Of a DNA stretch of 64,000 nt, positions 45,525 through 57,329 are shown one piece after another. Positions within the stretch are counted from its first letter, which is position 1; each line of letters starts with the position of its first letter. The notes under the pieces were generated by a model. It worked only from the letters and a program-made list of their open reading frames with translations, did not search any database and was not told where the DNA came from. Source of the DNA: Synaphobranchus kaupii (Eukaryota; Chordata; Actinopteri; Anguilliformes; Synaphobranchidae); contig CM056387.1 of NCBI GenBank assembly GCA_029718625.1, positions 37,701,356-37,765,355 of the forward strand, in the 5' to 3' direction. The translations under genes were made by a program, and so were the position numbers.

Positions 45525-45960
45525 TTCCAATAACTCCTGTCCTCTGATTAAACCCCAGATGCTGAATTATTCACTGCGCTGAGATCATCTTGCCTTTGAC
45601 AGATGCGTGGCTGACCTTAACTGAGACCAGATGAAAGGGGAAGGAAATGTTTGCAGACTCAGTATTTAAAATGGCCCAACGCTCCGGACAAAATAAATAT
45701 CCGATTCATTCAGTCCAAATCCTCAGCGCGCGCATGCAGGTCACACAGTGTCCTGTCACTCAGTCGGAAAATAAAATGCAGTTAATGTCGCAGTGAGCCC
45801 TAGTTTCGGTTGGAGCCCACAGTAACACCATTAAGCATATGGTTAATTTGGCGGCACACTCAGGGGTCAACACAATTTCCTTATTTCCTCTCACCTCCCC
45901 TGGGGACTCTTAAAAGTCCCTGTCCTCACTGTCTCAGACGGTTTTAATGCCAACTCTCAC
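45525..45960. promoter_or_regulatory. candidate conserved non-coding block
   Basis: About 430 bp of unique, balanced DNA with many homeodomain/bHLH-like words (TTAATTT, CATATG, ATTCATTC), between low-complexity tracts, about 1.5 kb upstream of the putative spry3 5' exon. It could be an enhancer; not testable here. Confidence 0.25.
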
Positions 45961-46051
45961 TCTTTCTCTCTCTCACTCGCTCACTCTATCTTTCCCTCTT
46001 TCTGTTTCCCCTCGTCATTCTCCTGGGCTTTACTGACTTCTAACTTGACAT

Positions 46052-46098
<47 letters not shown>
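46052..46098. repeat. (CT)n microsatellite
   Basis: About 23 CT units. (CA)n follows at 46290-46345 and (GA)n at 46434-46494. Confidence 0.95.
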
Positions 46099-46099
<1 letters not shown>

Positions 46100-46829
46100 G
46101 AGTCGGATGAAACCGAACCCGAGGGAAAGCAAATGGGATATTTAGTTTCGGCTTGATGACGCCATTTAGCCATTAACTATCTCTAGTGAATGTGTACCCC
46201 CAGAACACTCCCCAGCCTCTGTCTACCATTCATGTCCTACCAATACCCCCCCCCCCCCACCCTGACTGTTTCCCACCCCCCTCCCTCTGTCACACACACA
46301 CACACGCGCGCGCACGCACACATACACAGACGCACGCACACGCACGGACATAGCCCACTCTCTCCCCTAGATTTTAAACAGACCACGGAGAATGGGAAGA
46401 TAAACACACAGGCAGGACTGACTGACTAGTGTGAGAGAGAGAGAGAGAGCTAGAGAGAGCGATACAGAAGAGTGAGAGAGAGAGAGAGAGAGAAAGAAGG
46501 GGGGGGGGGGGCAGAGCATCCAGTGCTGACTCTTTCTGCTTTTAGTGAGAGGGGAGAAACTACAGATCACAACTACCGTCTCTTATCATCAGTTGCAAGA
46601 AGTGCTTCACGCTGTTGTTTGACTTTTTTTTTTTTTCCTTGCTTTCTGCTGATTTATGAGGAGGGACCTGGCTGTGATATCCGGATATATTTACTCAACA
46701 CTTTTCCTCTCCCGGGCATTACTGAATTACTGAATGTCTGAATCTTTCTGTTTGTTAGTCTGCTGTGATTTAAGCTGGGGCCGAGCTGGGATGCTCTGGG
46801 TGGAACGCTAGCTGTACTGCTTGGATTGC

Positions 46830-47307
46830 CTGCACGCTCGGGACGTTTTTAAAGCCCTCTTGCACAGCCGACGTTTTGGCTGCATGCGTGCGGGGCGCTT
46901 TTAAAGCCCTCTCAAACGGCCGACGGTTTGGCTGCACGTGCGGGACACTTTTAAAGCCCTCTCAAACGGCTGATGGTTTGGCTGCACGCACACGGGACGC
47001 TTTTTAAACTGTCTCACAAGGCTGAAGGTTTGGCTACACGCACGCGGGACGCTTTTTAAACTGTCTCACAAGGCTGAAGGTTTGGCTGCACGCGCGCCGG
47101 ACGCTTTTTAAACTGTCTCACAAGGCTGAAGGTTTGGCTGCACGCACACCGGACGCTTTTTAAACTGTCTCACAAGGCTGAAGGTTTGGCTGCACGCACG
47201 CCGGACGCTTTTTAAACTGTCTCACAAGGCTGAAGGTTTGGCTACACGCACGCCGGACGCTTTTTAAACTGTCTCACAAGGCTGAAGGCTTGGCTTGCAC
47301 ACGCGGG
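46830..47307. repeat. 52-bp minisatellite, about 9 copies, upstream of a putative first exon
   Basis: Unit GGTTTGGCTGCACGCACGCC then GGACGCTTTTTAAACTGTCT and CACAAGGCTGAA. Older, shorter units (AAAGCCCTCT) lie at the 5' side. Each unit has a TTTTTAAA word and CpG-rich ACGC motifs. Confidence 0.95.
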
Positions 47308-47377
47308 ACGCATTTTAGGTGAACTGAAGCTGAGAGACATCTCTACTCCATCAGCATGGGTCTCTCCACGTTTAGAG
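47308..47377 (+). other. spry3: putative spry3 5' non-coding exon
   Basis: Ends at AGAG|GTAAGC, a strong donor at 47378, on the spry3 strand. The next good acceptor I could pair with it is the one at 55822 in front of the Sprouty coding exon. It contains an ATG at 47356; joined to 55823 it would give a 13-codon upstream frame ending before the Sprouty start. Sprouty genes commonly have 5' non-coding exons. The exon start is not known; the link is inferred. Confidence 0.35.
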
Positions 47378-48809
47378 GTAAGCGCAAAGCACAAAGAAAA
47401 TGAAAGTTCGCCCAGGAAATGCATCCGCCTGTCCGTTCCCTGGTTTCACGTGCAGTTTGCCTGTAACTGTGCTTAGTTTATCTCAACAACCGCAAAGGGA
47501 CAAGGACCGTGACCACAGACGGACCATGAGTCTTGTAACTCGTCAGCGTTGTAATGTAACTCTAATAATACACTGTGATCTTACAAAAAAGATCATTCAA
47601 TGAAACAATAACAAAATGCCTTCCTTTACCAGAAATGGTATTGCATATATTATGCATAATTCTGTGTTGTTGTTTTTTTTTAAAATAGTCTGTTGAAATT
47701 TCATGTAGTTGGTCTTCAATAGGTTAGGCTTAAGCAGACTAAGCTCTTTAAGCAGATGAGTTTTGTAGCGGACATCAGTTCTGTGGCTAATCTTCACTTT
47801 AACCCAACGGCTTTGAGTGCCTTGCTGCCATTGGTCTGTAGGACGTGGGAGCCAGCAGCCCACTCCGTCCTTTCTGTCTGTAAGCTTCTATCTTTCTCTC
47901 TTAGCCAACCTTCCCTGTTACACTTTAGTCCCTTTCCCTATCTTTTTTTTTTTTTTTACTCTGTCTGCATTCAGTTATTTCCCACTCCCCGCATCCCTCC
48001 CCGTCTTTCTCCTGGACTCTCTCTCTCTCTCTCTTTCTCTCTCTGTCCGCAGTGTCTATTTCAGTCCATCCTGGGGGTCGGATTCGGCACATCCGGAATC
48101 TCATACAGTTTATTGTCATTCAATCCCACGGCGCTCCCAGCGGTGCCCGGAGTCCCACTCTGGGTCCCGCTGCCTGACGGCTTCTGTCCTGTGAGGGAAG
48201 AGCTGTGTTTGGGTTATCCGTAGCCCACCCCCATGCTCCACCCCAGCGCTAGAGCCAGGATTACTGGCAACATCTTGCAGATAAAGGCCAGCTCCTCTAG
48301 CGCCAGGACTTTGGAAAGCGCTGCTCACACACAGAAGACTCGTTTGTGAGAGAGAAAAAAGAAAAAAGGGGGCCACCCAGCCCCCAGAGAGAGCGAGAGA
48401 GAGAGAGAAGAGAGAGCAAGAGGGGAGATAGAGAGAAAGTGAGAGAGGCAGACATTAAAAAAGAGAATGAGAGAGACAAAGATCGAGAGACGGGCTGAGA
48501 GAGTGAAAGCAGAAATGGATATCTCTAATGACAGTTGACCTGCAGGAAGCCGGGGAGTGGTGGTGGACTTATCAGCAATAACTTCAGAGACAGGGTTGTG
48601 AGGGGGTCACTGACGGGGGAGCTTTAAAATAGTTTCACATTATGATGTCATCCCATCCAGGCCAAGCCCTGAGGACCCAGTCATACACCACGGCACTCGC
48701 CCCAAAACATAACCAGATCAAATGTTCATGCATATGTGCTTGTATCTGGACAGAAGTTGCATTCTAAACATTTCATGTTCTTCCCTTATATGTTCTACCC
48801 CATCTTCTG
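47378..48809. other. intron/intergenic, no gene seen
   Basis: Contains T-rich, (CT)n (about 48018-48045) and (GA)n (48385-48480) tracts. Frames here follow the low-complexity runs. Confidence 0.5.
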
Positions 48810-50470
48810 CAGTGACGGTTCTAGGATGTTTTAAATGGGGTGGCAGAGCGGTGGTAAAGGATTTCTCAGGGGGAGGGGGGTCAAACATCTACCGTCATTC
48901 AAGTTTTATTTATCCGATGCCCCTTAGCCCCGTACACCACCCATTCACCCACCCACAATTACTTTTGAAATATACTGTAATACACTATTATTACACATGT
49001 AACTATCCTATACCCCTTAGCCTAGCCCCCCACACCACCACCCCACTCATTCACACACCCACAATTAGTTTGGAATTATAATATTTACACTATCCTACAT
49101 CCCTCAGTTCCACACACCACATACTCAATAAAGCAACAAGGAACATTTTCCTAACACACAAGAACCACAATTAGGCCATAATTTCACCCAAAAATGTTTT
49201 TTTTTGACTGGCCCTACAACTGTAGTTGCTGCAATTTTAAAACTGTATTAAAACTGTATTTTCTCCGAAAGGGAGAAAGATTGAACCTGGATTGTTTCTT
49301 CCCAGAAGTCTGATTTCAGTCCTAACTCAATTTTGACCAAATGTGTAGTTACTGTAGTTTGCCTTTGTAGGGCCTATAATATGCAATGTACTGTATCTCA
49401 CATTAATTCCAGCAATAGTGTGAGCCTAATTATAAGCAAAGTAGCAATCTGCTACTGCTTGATTTGCTCATCAAACGAAACGATCAAATCAATAAAGGTA
49501 AACATTTGACTGTGCATCTATGGTGCTGTCTATCACTTCCTTCATTTTGTTTAAGAACATAAAGATTTAGTAGCCATCAGTATTTTAGTGATTAACAGAT
49601 TAGCGTCAACAAAACCCTGATTTCGCTAGCCTACCTATTCAAACAAGTGAAATCGTTGTGACCATTCGCTTGATAGATTGCCTGATGAAGCTGGAATGGT
49701 TAAATCAAATGAAAACTCAGCCCGACTGCACCACTCTGGCTACATCAAGCAATCTATCAAGCGAATTGTCACGAGATTTCACTTATTTGAATAGGTAGCC
49801 TACCTTATTAGAGGGTGGACATTATGATAACAATGAACTTGCTTGCAACGGCCAACTTTTCCCAATTCTCTACACTTTGTCTTTGACATGTTACCTTTTT
49901 GATGCTTGTAATTTATAGATGTAGTAGTGCCCTTTGTGGAATGTAAAGTACATTGACTTGCAAATTAAACGTGTGGTGCAGTCATGTAACTAGCCGGTTT
50001 ACTTGAGATAACATCCTAACTAGCTAGCCAATGTGATTCAAATTCTATTTATCCACCAAATCAAAATCTGGCATTTGGCGAGTGGAGTGGCGGGTGCTAT
50101 TTTTGGACCTTGTGTGTTGAACTCTGGCACATAGACCAGGAATACTCACCAGATGCAGAGCTAGCTAGCTCAATGCAGCTGCGCCTGTACTTTGGTACTA
50201 CTAACTGCCGACCATAGCAGAATGACAGGTAGCGGGTCCTGATACACGTGTCAATGGCGGGCTGTTCCAACGGACCGGGAGGGAAGGGGCGGCGGCCCCA
50301 ATGTTTAATTAAATTAAACATCAGAGAAATATCATCAACATTAGACACCAATATAGCCTATATATATTTTTTTTTTTTCATCACCCATACTGGAGGGGCA
50401 ACAACGGGGCAAACCATTTTCATGGGGGGGGGCAACTGCCACCCCTTGCCACAGTGTAGAACCGCCACTG
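48810..50470. mobile_element. hAT-type element, about 1.66 kb, with 8-bp target duplication
   Basis: Termini CAGTGACGGTTCTA and TAGAACCGCCACTG are near-perfect inverts. ATCTTCTG flanks both ends (48802-48809, 50471-50478). The C/G-rich subterminal parts also match inverted (TGGGGTGGCAGAG versus GGGGCAACTGCCACCCC). No transposase recognised, so non-autonomous. Confidence 0.88.
49626..49804. repeat. long imperfect hairpin inside the hAT-type element
   Basis: Arms of about 65 nt: CTATTCAAACAAGTGAAATC and CATTCGCTTGATAGATTG at the left, the reverse complements CAATCTATCAAGCGAATTG and GATTTCACTTATTTGAATAG at the right, with a loop of about 50 nt. Confidence 0.85.
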
Positions 50471-50751
50471 ATCTTCTGTGATATGTGATATTTTTGCTGT
50501 TATTGTTGTTGTTAGGGCTCCAGGTCTTGGTTTTAAATGTCTGGGAGCCAGCGGCATGTGGCGGTGTTGTGAGTAATATGTGCTCCTGGTGCTGATCCTG
50601 CCCCAGATTAGGTTACTCTGCCAGGGACGAGTGCCCTGGGGCGGGACTCTCAGGCACGGCACAGTCAGCATTAATACTCCCTCAGTGCAGAGCATGTCTT
50701 CAGGTTACCCTACGGCAAGGGGGGAGCGGGGGGGGAGGGGGCTGCCTCGAC

Positions 50752-51248
50752 CACCCCTCATCCCGCCCCTCTCCACCCCTCAGCCTGCCCCTCTCCACCC
50801 CTTAGCCCGCCCCTCTCCACCCCTCAGCCCGCCCCTCTCTACCCCTTAGCCCGCCCCTCTCCACCCCTCAGCCCGCCCCTCTCCACCCCTCAGCCTGCCC
50901 CTCTCCACCCCTAAGCCCGCCCCTCTCCACCCCTCAGCCCGCCCCTCTCCACCCCTCAGCCTGCCCCTGTCCACCCCTTAGCCCGCCCCTCTCCACCCCT
51001 CAGCCCGCCCCTCTCCACCCCTCAGCCTGCCCCTGTCCACCCCTTAGCCCGCCCCTCTCCAGCCCTCAGCCCGCCCCTCTCCACCCCTCAGCCCGCCCCT
51101 CTCCACCCCTCATCCCACCCCTCAGCCCACCCCTCATCCCACCCCTCTCCACCCCTCAGCCCGCCCCTCTCCACCCCTCAGCCCGCCCCTCTCCAGCCCT
51201 CAGCCCGCCCCTCTCCACCCCTCATCCCGCCCATCTCCAGCCCTCAGC
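50752..51248. repeat. 23-bp C-rich minisatellite, about 21 copies
   Basis: Unit CCCCTCAGCCCGCCCCTCTC then CAC. Many units carry GCCCGCCCC, close to an Sp1-type GC box. Confidence 0.95.
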
Positions 51249-51390
51249 CATAGTATTACCAGCGTTAGCTGTATTACCCGCGTTATCTGAGTTAGCTGTA
51301 ATACCTGCGTTATCTGCGTTAGCTGTATTACCCGCGTTATCTGAGTTAGCTGTATTACCTGCGTTATCTGCGTTAGCAGTGTTACCTGCA
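51249..51390. repeat. GTTAGC/GTTATC minisatellite, first segment
   Basis: 15-bp half-units such as GCGTTAGCTGTATTACC. The same family resumes at 52033 in the same orientation. Confidence 0.9.
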
Positions 51391-52032
51391 CTACGCCGTG
51401 TTCACAACTCATCCGTTGTTTTTACGTACCATAAATCCTCAATGCAATCCCCGCCCCCAGAGCAATGCAGCGCCATAACAGATCTGACGGAAACAGCTAA
51501 CATAGAGAAAATACCGTCTGAACTCCTTGCCGAATAAGTTAGCTGGAGTTCAAGGAAAAGTCGATGATACTCTCCCCGCATCTCAGCAGTGGGTGAACCC
51601 AATAGCCTATCTTGCAGAGTTTCTTCTAGAGCTAACCTTAGTAGCAGAACTTTGTGAGTCGTGGCTCTCAAGTTAAATTAAAGAAATAGCCTAGGCTACA
51701 AAATTTGTATAATTTTTATAAAACAAACCTTTCAAAATGAAAACGGGTGTCATTTAATATTGTCTGTAAACATAATTTTATTAGTTTGCTGGAAAATAAG
51801 AGTGTTTACAAGTTCAAAAATCAAAGAAACAAGTAGTGAAATTCCTTTTTTTCTACTTCCGCCAATTCCGATGATTCGTTTAGAAAAGCAGAGTTTGAAA
51901 AAATCCAAAGGATCCATCATCCGTTGGCCACAAGGGGGCGCACATACATAACTGTCCTTTAATCATCCTCCATTGGAATGAATGACTTCCAGTGTCCGTC
52001 AATCCGATAATGCGTTGAGTTGTGAACACAGC
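51391..52032. mobile_element. inverted-repeat element inserted in the minisatellite
   Basis: Edges CGTGTTCACAACTCA and TGAGTTGTGAACACAGCG are inverted; the 640 bp between is unrelated to the repeat on both sides. A minus-strand frame at 51402-51671 has no family feature I recognise. Target duplication unclear. Confidence 0.65.
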
Positions 52033-52470
52033 GTTAACGGTGTTACCCGTGTTATATATGTTAGCAGTGTTACCTGTATTACCAGTGTTAGCTGTGTTAC
52101 CTGCCTTATAGGCGTTAGCGGTGTTACCAGCGTTAGCGGTGTTACCTGTATTAACAGCGGTAGCGGTGTTGCCCGCGTTATCTGCATTAGCGGTGTTACC
52201 TGTATTAACAGCGTTAGTGGTGTTGCCCGCGTTATCTGTGTTAGCCGTGTTACCTGTATTACCAGCGTTAGCTGTGTTACCCACATTATCTCTGTTAGCG
52301 GTGTTACCTGTATTACCAGCGTTAGCTGTGTTACCCGTGTTATCATGTTAGCGGTGTTACCTGCGTTAGCCATGTTACCTGTATTACCAGCATTAGCTGT
52401 GATACTTGCTTTATCTGTGTTAGCGGTGTTACCTGTATTACCAGCGTTAGCTGTGTTACCTCGCCTCACA
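52033..52470. repeat. GTTAGC minisatellite, second segment
   Basis: Units of about 15 and 30 bp (GCGGTGTTACCTGTATTA, CCAGCGTTAGCTGTGTTACC). The period is a multiple of 3, which gives long Val/Leu/Ala- and Asn/Thr-rich frames on both strands; these are artefacts. Confidence 0.95.
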
Positions 52471-52585
52471 CAAAGAGCATTCATCCTAGCGCTGAAGTGC
52501 TCTGGCACTCGTGGGATGTGCAGTGTGATGTCAGAGTCCCTGCTGTGGCACTGGAGTGTTGGGTATCGATCTTTTTGCACCCAGG

Positions 52586-52660
<75 letters not shown>
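52586..52660. repeat. (TG)n microsatellite
   Basis: About 37 TG units. Confidence 0.98.
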
Positions 52661-52662
<2 letters not shown>

Positions 52663-52773
52663 AGTGTTGTGGTGGTGTTGATGGGTTGGGAGTGGGGGGA
52701 GTGGTGGGAACGGGGATGAGGGACTGCCGTGGAGCTGCCCTCTACATTTCACTTTAAAAGCCTGTCAGTGCAC

Positions 52774-54123
52774 TTAATGGATCAGAGTGGATCTCTCATG
52801 GATTAGGGGGTATTAATGGATCAGACTGGATCTCTCATGGATTAGGGGGTATTAATGGATCAGAGTGGATCTCTCATGGATTAGGGGGTATTAATAGATC
52901 AGAGTGGATCTCTCATGGATTAGGGGGTATTAATGGATCAGACTGGATCTCTCATGGATTAGGGGGTATTAATGGATCAGAGTGGATCTCTCATGGATTA
53001 GGGGGTATTAATGGAACAGAGTGGATCTCTCATGGATTAGGGGGTATTGATGGATCAGAGTGGATCTCTCATGGATTAGGGGGTATTAATGGAACAGAGT
53101 GGATCTCTCATGGATTAGGGGGTATTGATGGATCAGAGTGGATCTCTCATGGATTAGGGGGTATTAATGGATCAGAGTGGATCTCTCATGGATTAGGGGG
53201 TATTAATGGAACAGAGTGGATCTCTCATGGATTAGGGGGTATTGATGGATCAGAGTGGATCTCTCATGGATTAGGGGGTATTAATGGATCAGAGTGGATC
53301 TCTCATGGATTAGGGGGTATTAATGGAACAGAGTGGATCTCTCATGGATTAGGGGGTATTGATGGATCAGAGTGGATCTCTCATGGATTAGGGGGTATTA
53401 ATGGAACAGAGTGGATCTGTCATGGATTAGGGGGTATTGATGGATCAGAGTGGATCTCTCATGGATTAGGGGGTATTGATGGATCAGAGTGGATCTCTCA
53501 TGGATTAGGGGGTATTAATGGATCAGAGTGGATCTCTCATGGATTAGGGGGTATTAATGGAACAGAGTGGATCTGTCATGGATTAGGGGGTATTGATGGA
53601 TCAGAGTGGATCTCTCATGGATTAGGGGGTATTGATGGATCAGAGTGGATCTCTCATGGATTAGGGGGTATTAATGGAACAGAGTGGATCTGTCATGGAT
53701 TAGGGGGTATTAATGGATCAGAGTGGATCTCACATGGATTAGGGGGTATTAATGGATCAGAGTGGATCTCTCATGGATTAGGGGGTATTAATGGATCAGA
53801 GTGGATCTCTCATGGATTAGGGGGTATTAATGGATCAGAGTGGATCTCACATGGATTAGGGGGTATTCATGAATCAGAGTGGATCTCTCACGGATTAGGG
53901 GGTATTAATGGATCAGAGTGGATCTCTCATGGATTAGGGGGTATTTATGGATCAGAGTGGATCTCTCACGGATTAGGGGGTATTAATGGATCAGAGTGGA
54001 TCTCTCATGGATTAGGGGGTATTAATGGATCAGAGTGGATCTCTCATGGATTAGGGGGTATTAATGGATCAGAGTGGATCTCACATGGATTAGGGGGTAT
54101 TCATGAATCAGAGTGGATCTCTC
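52774..54123. repeat. 39-bp minisatellite, about 35 copies
   Basis: Unit GGATCAGAGTGGATCTCTCA then TGGATTAGGGGGTATTAAT; variants GAACAG, GATGG and TCACATGG alternate in higher-order patterns. Very uniform, so likely recently amplified. Confidence 0.98.
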
Positions 54124-54590
54124 GCTAAACCAGTCCTGAGTACTAAAGCAGTGCTCAGGACTAAACCAGGGTAGAGGACTAAACTAGTGCTAAGGACTGA
54201 AACAGTACTGAGTACTAAACCAGTGCTATGGACTAAAACAGTGCTGAGGACTAAACTAGTACTCAGTACCAAACTAGTGCTGAGGACTAAAACAGTGCTA
54301 AGGACTAAAAAGGAATAAACCAGCAATAAGGACTAAACCAGTTCTGAGCACTGAACCAGTGTTGTGTACTAAATTAGTTCTGAGTACTAAACCAGTGCTA
54401 AGGACTAAACCAGTACTGAGTACAAAACCAGTGCTAATGACAAACCAGTGCTGAGTACAAAACCAGTGCTAATGACAAACCAGTGCTGAGTACAAAACTA
54501 GTGCTAATGACTAAGTCAGTCCTGAGTACTAAACCATACTAAACCAGTCCTGAGTACTAAGCCAAACTAAACCAGTCCTGAGTACAGTCA
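54124..54590. repeat. 18-bp minisatellite, about 25 copies
   Basis: Unit ACTAAACCAGTGCTGAGT with variants (GGACTAAAACAG, CAAACCAGTGCTAATGA). It abuts the 39-bp array directly. Confidence 0.95.
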
Positions 54591-54595
54591 CACAG

Positions 54596-55822
54596 AGTTT
54601 GCCCCTTAATACCTTCACCTCGAGATGTCATTTAGACTCCCCGCATTGAGGTTTATATTCATGTTCCAGATGATCACTTGATGACTTCATGGAAAATAAG
54701 CAGCACCCCCCCCCTCCCCTCCCCCAGCCTAACAATTAGATGGGCTGATAGGACTCTGGCACAGGAGCGGCAGGATGTGATGAGATTACTCTCCAGGACT
54801 TCCTCTGTCCTGTTTTTTCCTCCTGCGCTTAATGTGTAAATGTATCTAATGCTTCCTGCGCAGGTCTCCTTATCTGGCCTGCACGCTATCTTACCTCTGA
54901 GAGCGCCAGGCCCACATCTCACTGACCCAGACAGACGGCCCGCTGCTCTAATCACTCTTCCTTTCTATAGATTTCCCTTCAGTTATGTTGGCCGCTGCCC
55001 CTCGCGTGGCTCATCCCTCTATCCGCGGCGCTCAAACGCTGCTCCCTCTGTCCGAATTACACTCCCGGCATGATGGGCTTTAATGTTCCCCTCTAACATT
55101 CCAAGGGCCTATATTTTAATGTTTTGAATGACGGAAATGAGAGAAAGGCTGAAAGGCTAGGTGAAAGCTTATATTCAGCTTTTGTTTGGGACCTGGTCTA
55201 ATTATGTAGCTTGGAACGGAATGCCCGTGCTCTCCCCGTTCCCTCCCTCTCTTAACTTTCGACTTCCACATTTTTATGCTTTCAAGGGATATGTTGCACC
55301 ATAGGAAACCTAATTTGCTTGTTGGGGAAGGGTGTTGGCTTTCTCGCGGCTCACTGGAAATGTCCTAGCCAGGGTAGAGTTCACTCAAAACAACAGCATT
55401 GGTGGCACTTTTAATTGCCACTGTGAAATACTTTGCATAGATCTGTTTATTCTCTGTCATCACATCCCAGTAAATTCCATTCAATGAGGCCATCAATACG
55501 CTTCTTTGTACGGGTATATTTCCCAGGTACAGAATAAATATCTTCCTTCCTGTCAGTGGGAGCGTTCATATCTCTGCTCAATAAATCTGGATAAACTGAA
55601 TGCGCTAAAATCGATGTGGTATTACGTCTGTCCTTAAACCCGAGTCTGGACACTAAAAGCTGGCCTTTAGTGCTATATTGAGTCAGTTGTCTGTATCTTT
55701 CTAGTTCCTGCTCTGACATAACTTAGGGTATTGAATATTTTCACGGGGTGACTGTGGGGGACGCTCTGGGATGTGTTTGGGAAAGTGAAAGTGACAGTCT
55801 GTGTGTTTTTTTGATATTTCAG
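54596..55822. other. unique DNA upstream of the Sprouty coding exon
   Basis: Non-repetitive apart from a C-run at 54706; ends in a pyrimidine tract and TTTCAG acceptor. Possible intronic control DNA for spry3. No other gene recognised. Confidence 0.45.
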
Positions 55823-55890
55823 GTTTCTCTGATGTGCCCTGAAGTGTTTGCGCCCCTTGCCCCAGCCCATCTGGTGCCCCCCGCCGCAGG
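55823..55890 (+). other. spry3: spry3 5' UTR part of coding exon
   Basis: Acceptor TTTTTTTGATATTTCAG ends at 55822. 68 nt lead to the start codon, which has A at -3 and G at +4 (CAGGATGG). Confidence 0.65.
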
Positions 55891-56744
55891 ATGGATCTGG
55901 TGCCCCCCCGCGGGGCGGAGCCGGTCGGGCTGGACCTCCAGCAAGTGCCGGTCCTGTCCATCGACCAAATCCGGGCCATCAGGGCCAGCAATGACTACGT
56001 GGAGCGGCCGGCGGGCCCGGAGCCCGCTGCTCAGCCCGGCCTTTTCTTCGTCCCGGACGAGCGTCGCCGCGGCCAGATCCCGCGCAGCCAGAGCCTCCAC
56101 CAACACGCCCACCTGGCGCACCTGAGCCACTCCAGCACCGTCAGCTCCATGTCGCGCAGCAGCACCGCCTCCGACCAGAGACTGCTGGCCAGCCTGACGC
56201 CGTCGCGCTCCAGCCTCGCGGCGGTGCGCAGCCAGCCCAAGGCCGAGCTCAAGCCCGACGCGCTGGGCAAGCGGCTGGCCGAGGCGGGTCAGGCGGGCCG
56301 CCACCTGCTCATCTGCGAGCGCTGCGGCCGCTGCAAGTGCCAGGAGTGCGGCGCCCCGCGCAGCCTGCCGTCCTGCTGGCTGTGCCGGCAGCGGTGCCTG
56401 TGCTCGGCCGAGGCCGCCGTGGAGAACGGCACCTGCCTGTGCTGCGTCAAGGGCCTTTTCTACCACTGCCAGGCCGACGACGAGGACGACTGCGCCGACC
56501 GGCCCTGCTCCTGCCGCCCGGCCCACCTCTGCTCCCGCTGGGCCGCCATGGCGCTGCTGTCGCTCTGCCTGCCCTGCCTGTGCTGCTACCCCGCCCCGCC
56601 AAGCTGTGCCTGAACGCGTGCCAGCGCAGCTACGACCGAGCCACGCGGCCCGGCTGCAGGTGCAGCAACACCAACACCGTCTGCCGCAAGATCTCCGCCT
56701 CCAACCCCGCCCCCTTCCCCAAGTCTCTGGAGAAGCCGGTATGA
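55891..56744 (+). CDS. spry3: Sprouty homologue, closest to SPRY3, one apparent frameshift
   Basis: Membrane-associated, palmitoylated inhibitor of FGF and other receptor tyrosine kinase signalling through Ras-MAPK. Residue 36 is the Tyr in ASNDYVERP, the conserved phospho-Tyr docking motif. Residues 79-103 are the Ser/Thr block ([20 protein letters not shown]). From Cys142 the Cys-rich Sprouty domain begins ([14 protein letters not shown], then [38 protein letters not shown]). The frame ends early at TGA 56611-56613 after CLCCYP. The remaining domain and tail ([39 protein letters not shown]) follow in another frame to TGA 56742-56744. One base is missing in the C/G run at about 56589-56600; the expected length is about 284 residues against about 288 for human SPRY3. 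The SPRY3 call rests on the VCRKIS...PFPK..EK.V end, unlike SPRY1/2/4. A sequencing error in the C-run is more likely than a real mutation because the rest is intact. Confidence 0.88.
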
Positions 56745-57329
56745 CGGAAAGAGCCCCCGCCCATGCACCCCGCCCCCCACCCTGAAGCAGAATTTCCCTT
56801 TCCACATTTCCAGAGGAGGGACCAAAAGCTTTTCGATGTCCGGACTGATGCTGTCACCGCCAAACTCCCAACGCAGCTAAACTGCCACCCATGACCCGGT
56901 CGCCCCTCATATCTGTGCCATTAGCGTCTACTTATCTCACTTTATTTATTTATTTCACCTCTTTCTGCAAGGCAAGCAGACTGGATCATGTTCCACAGAA
57001 AGGTGATGAGGAAATAGAATAAGGCCCCCATGTGACCAGTCAACAGGGTTTGTGGGTATTTATTTCTGTCAGGCAGGTGTGCTAGAGCCTTGAGGGTGGG
57101 GGGGGTGTGGGGGTGATGCGGTGTAGGGAGGCCATGAATCCCCATGGATCCCTGTAGAACAGAGAAATGGGGGCCTAGTAAAGACATCTTTCCTGGAGGT
57201 GGACAGCAGACACAGTTGGGAGATACAAATTGATACGCACGGGTTGGAGAAAACCGAAAGGGCCCTCAACGGAGCTGCAAAGCAATGCAGCGAGAGCGCC
57301 GCGAGAGAGGCGTCAGCGAGCTGAGGACT

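Noticed and set aside
44994..45533. 179-residue + frame with overlapping frames on both strands
   Set aside because: C-rich low-complexity DNA open in several frames; no recognised motif.
49626..49804. Candidate microRNA precursor
   Set aside because: Arms of 65 nt and location inside a hAT-type element fit a foldback repeat better; no way to show processing from sequence alone.
51982..52719. 245-residue + frame and 193-residue minus frame
   Set aside because: Generated by the GTTAGC minisatellite and the (TG)n run.
55819..56805. 328-residue minus-strand frame over spry3
   Set aside because: Shadow of GC-rich codon use opposite the Sprouty gene; Ala/Gly/Arg-rich with no family feature.
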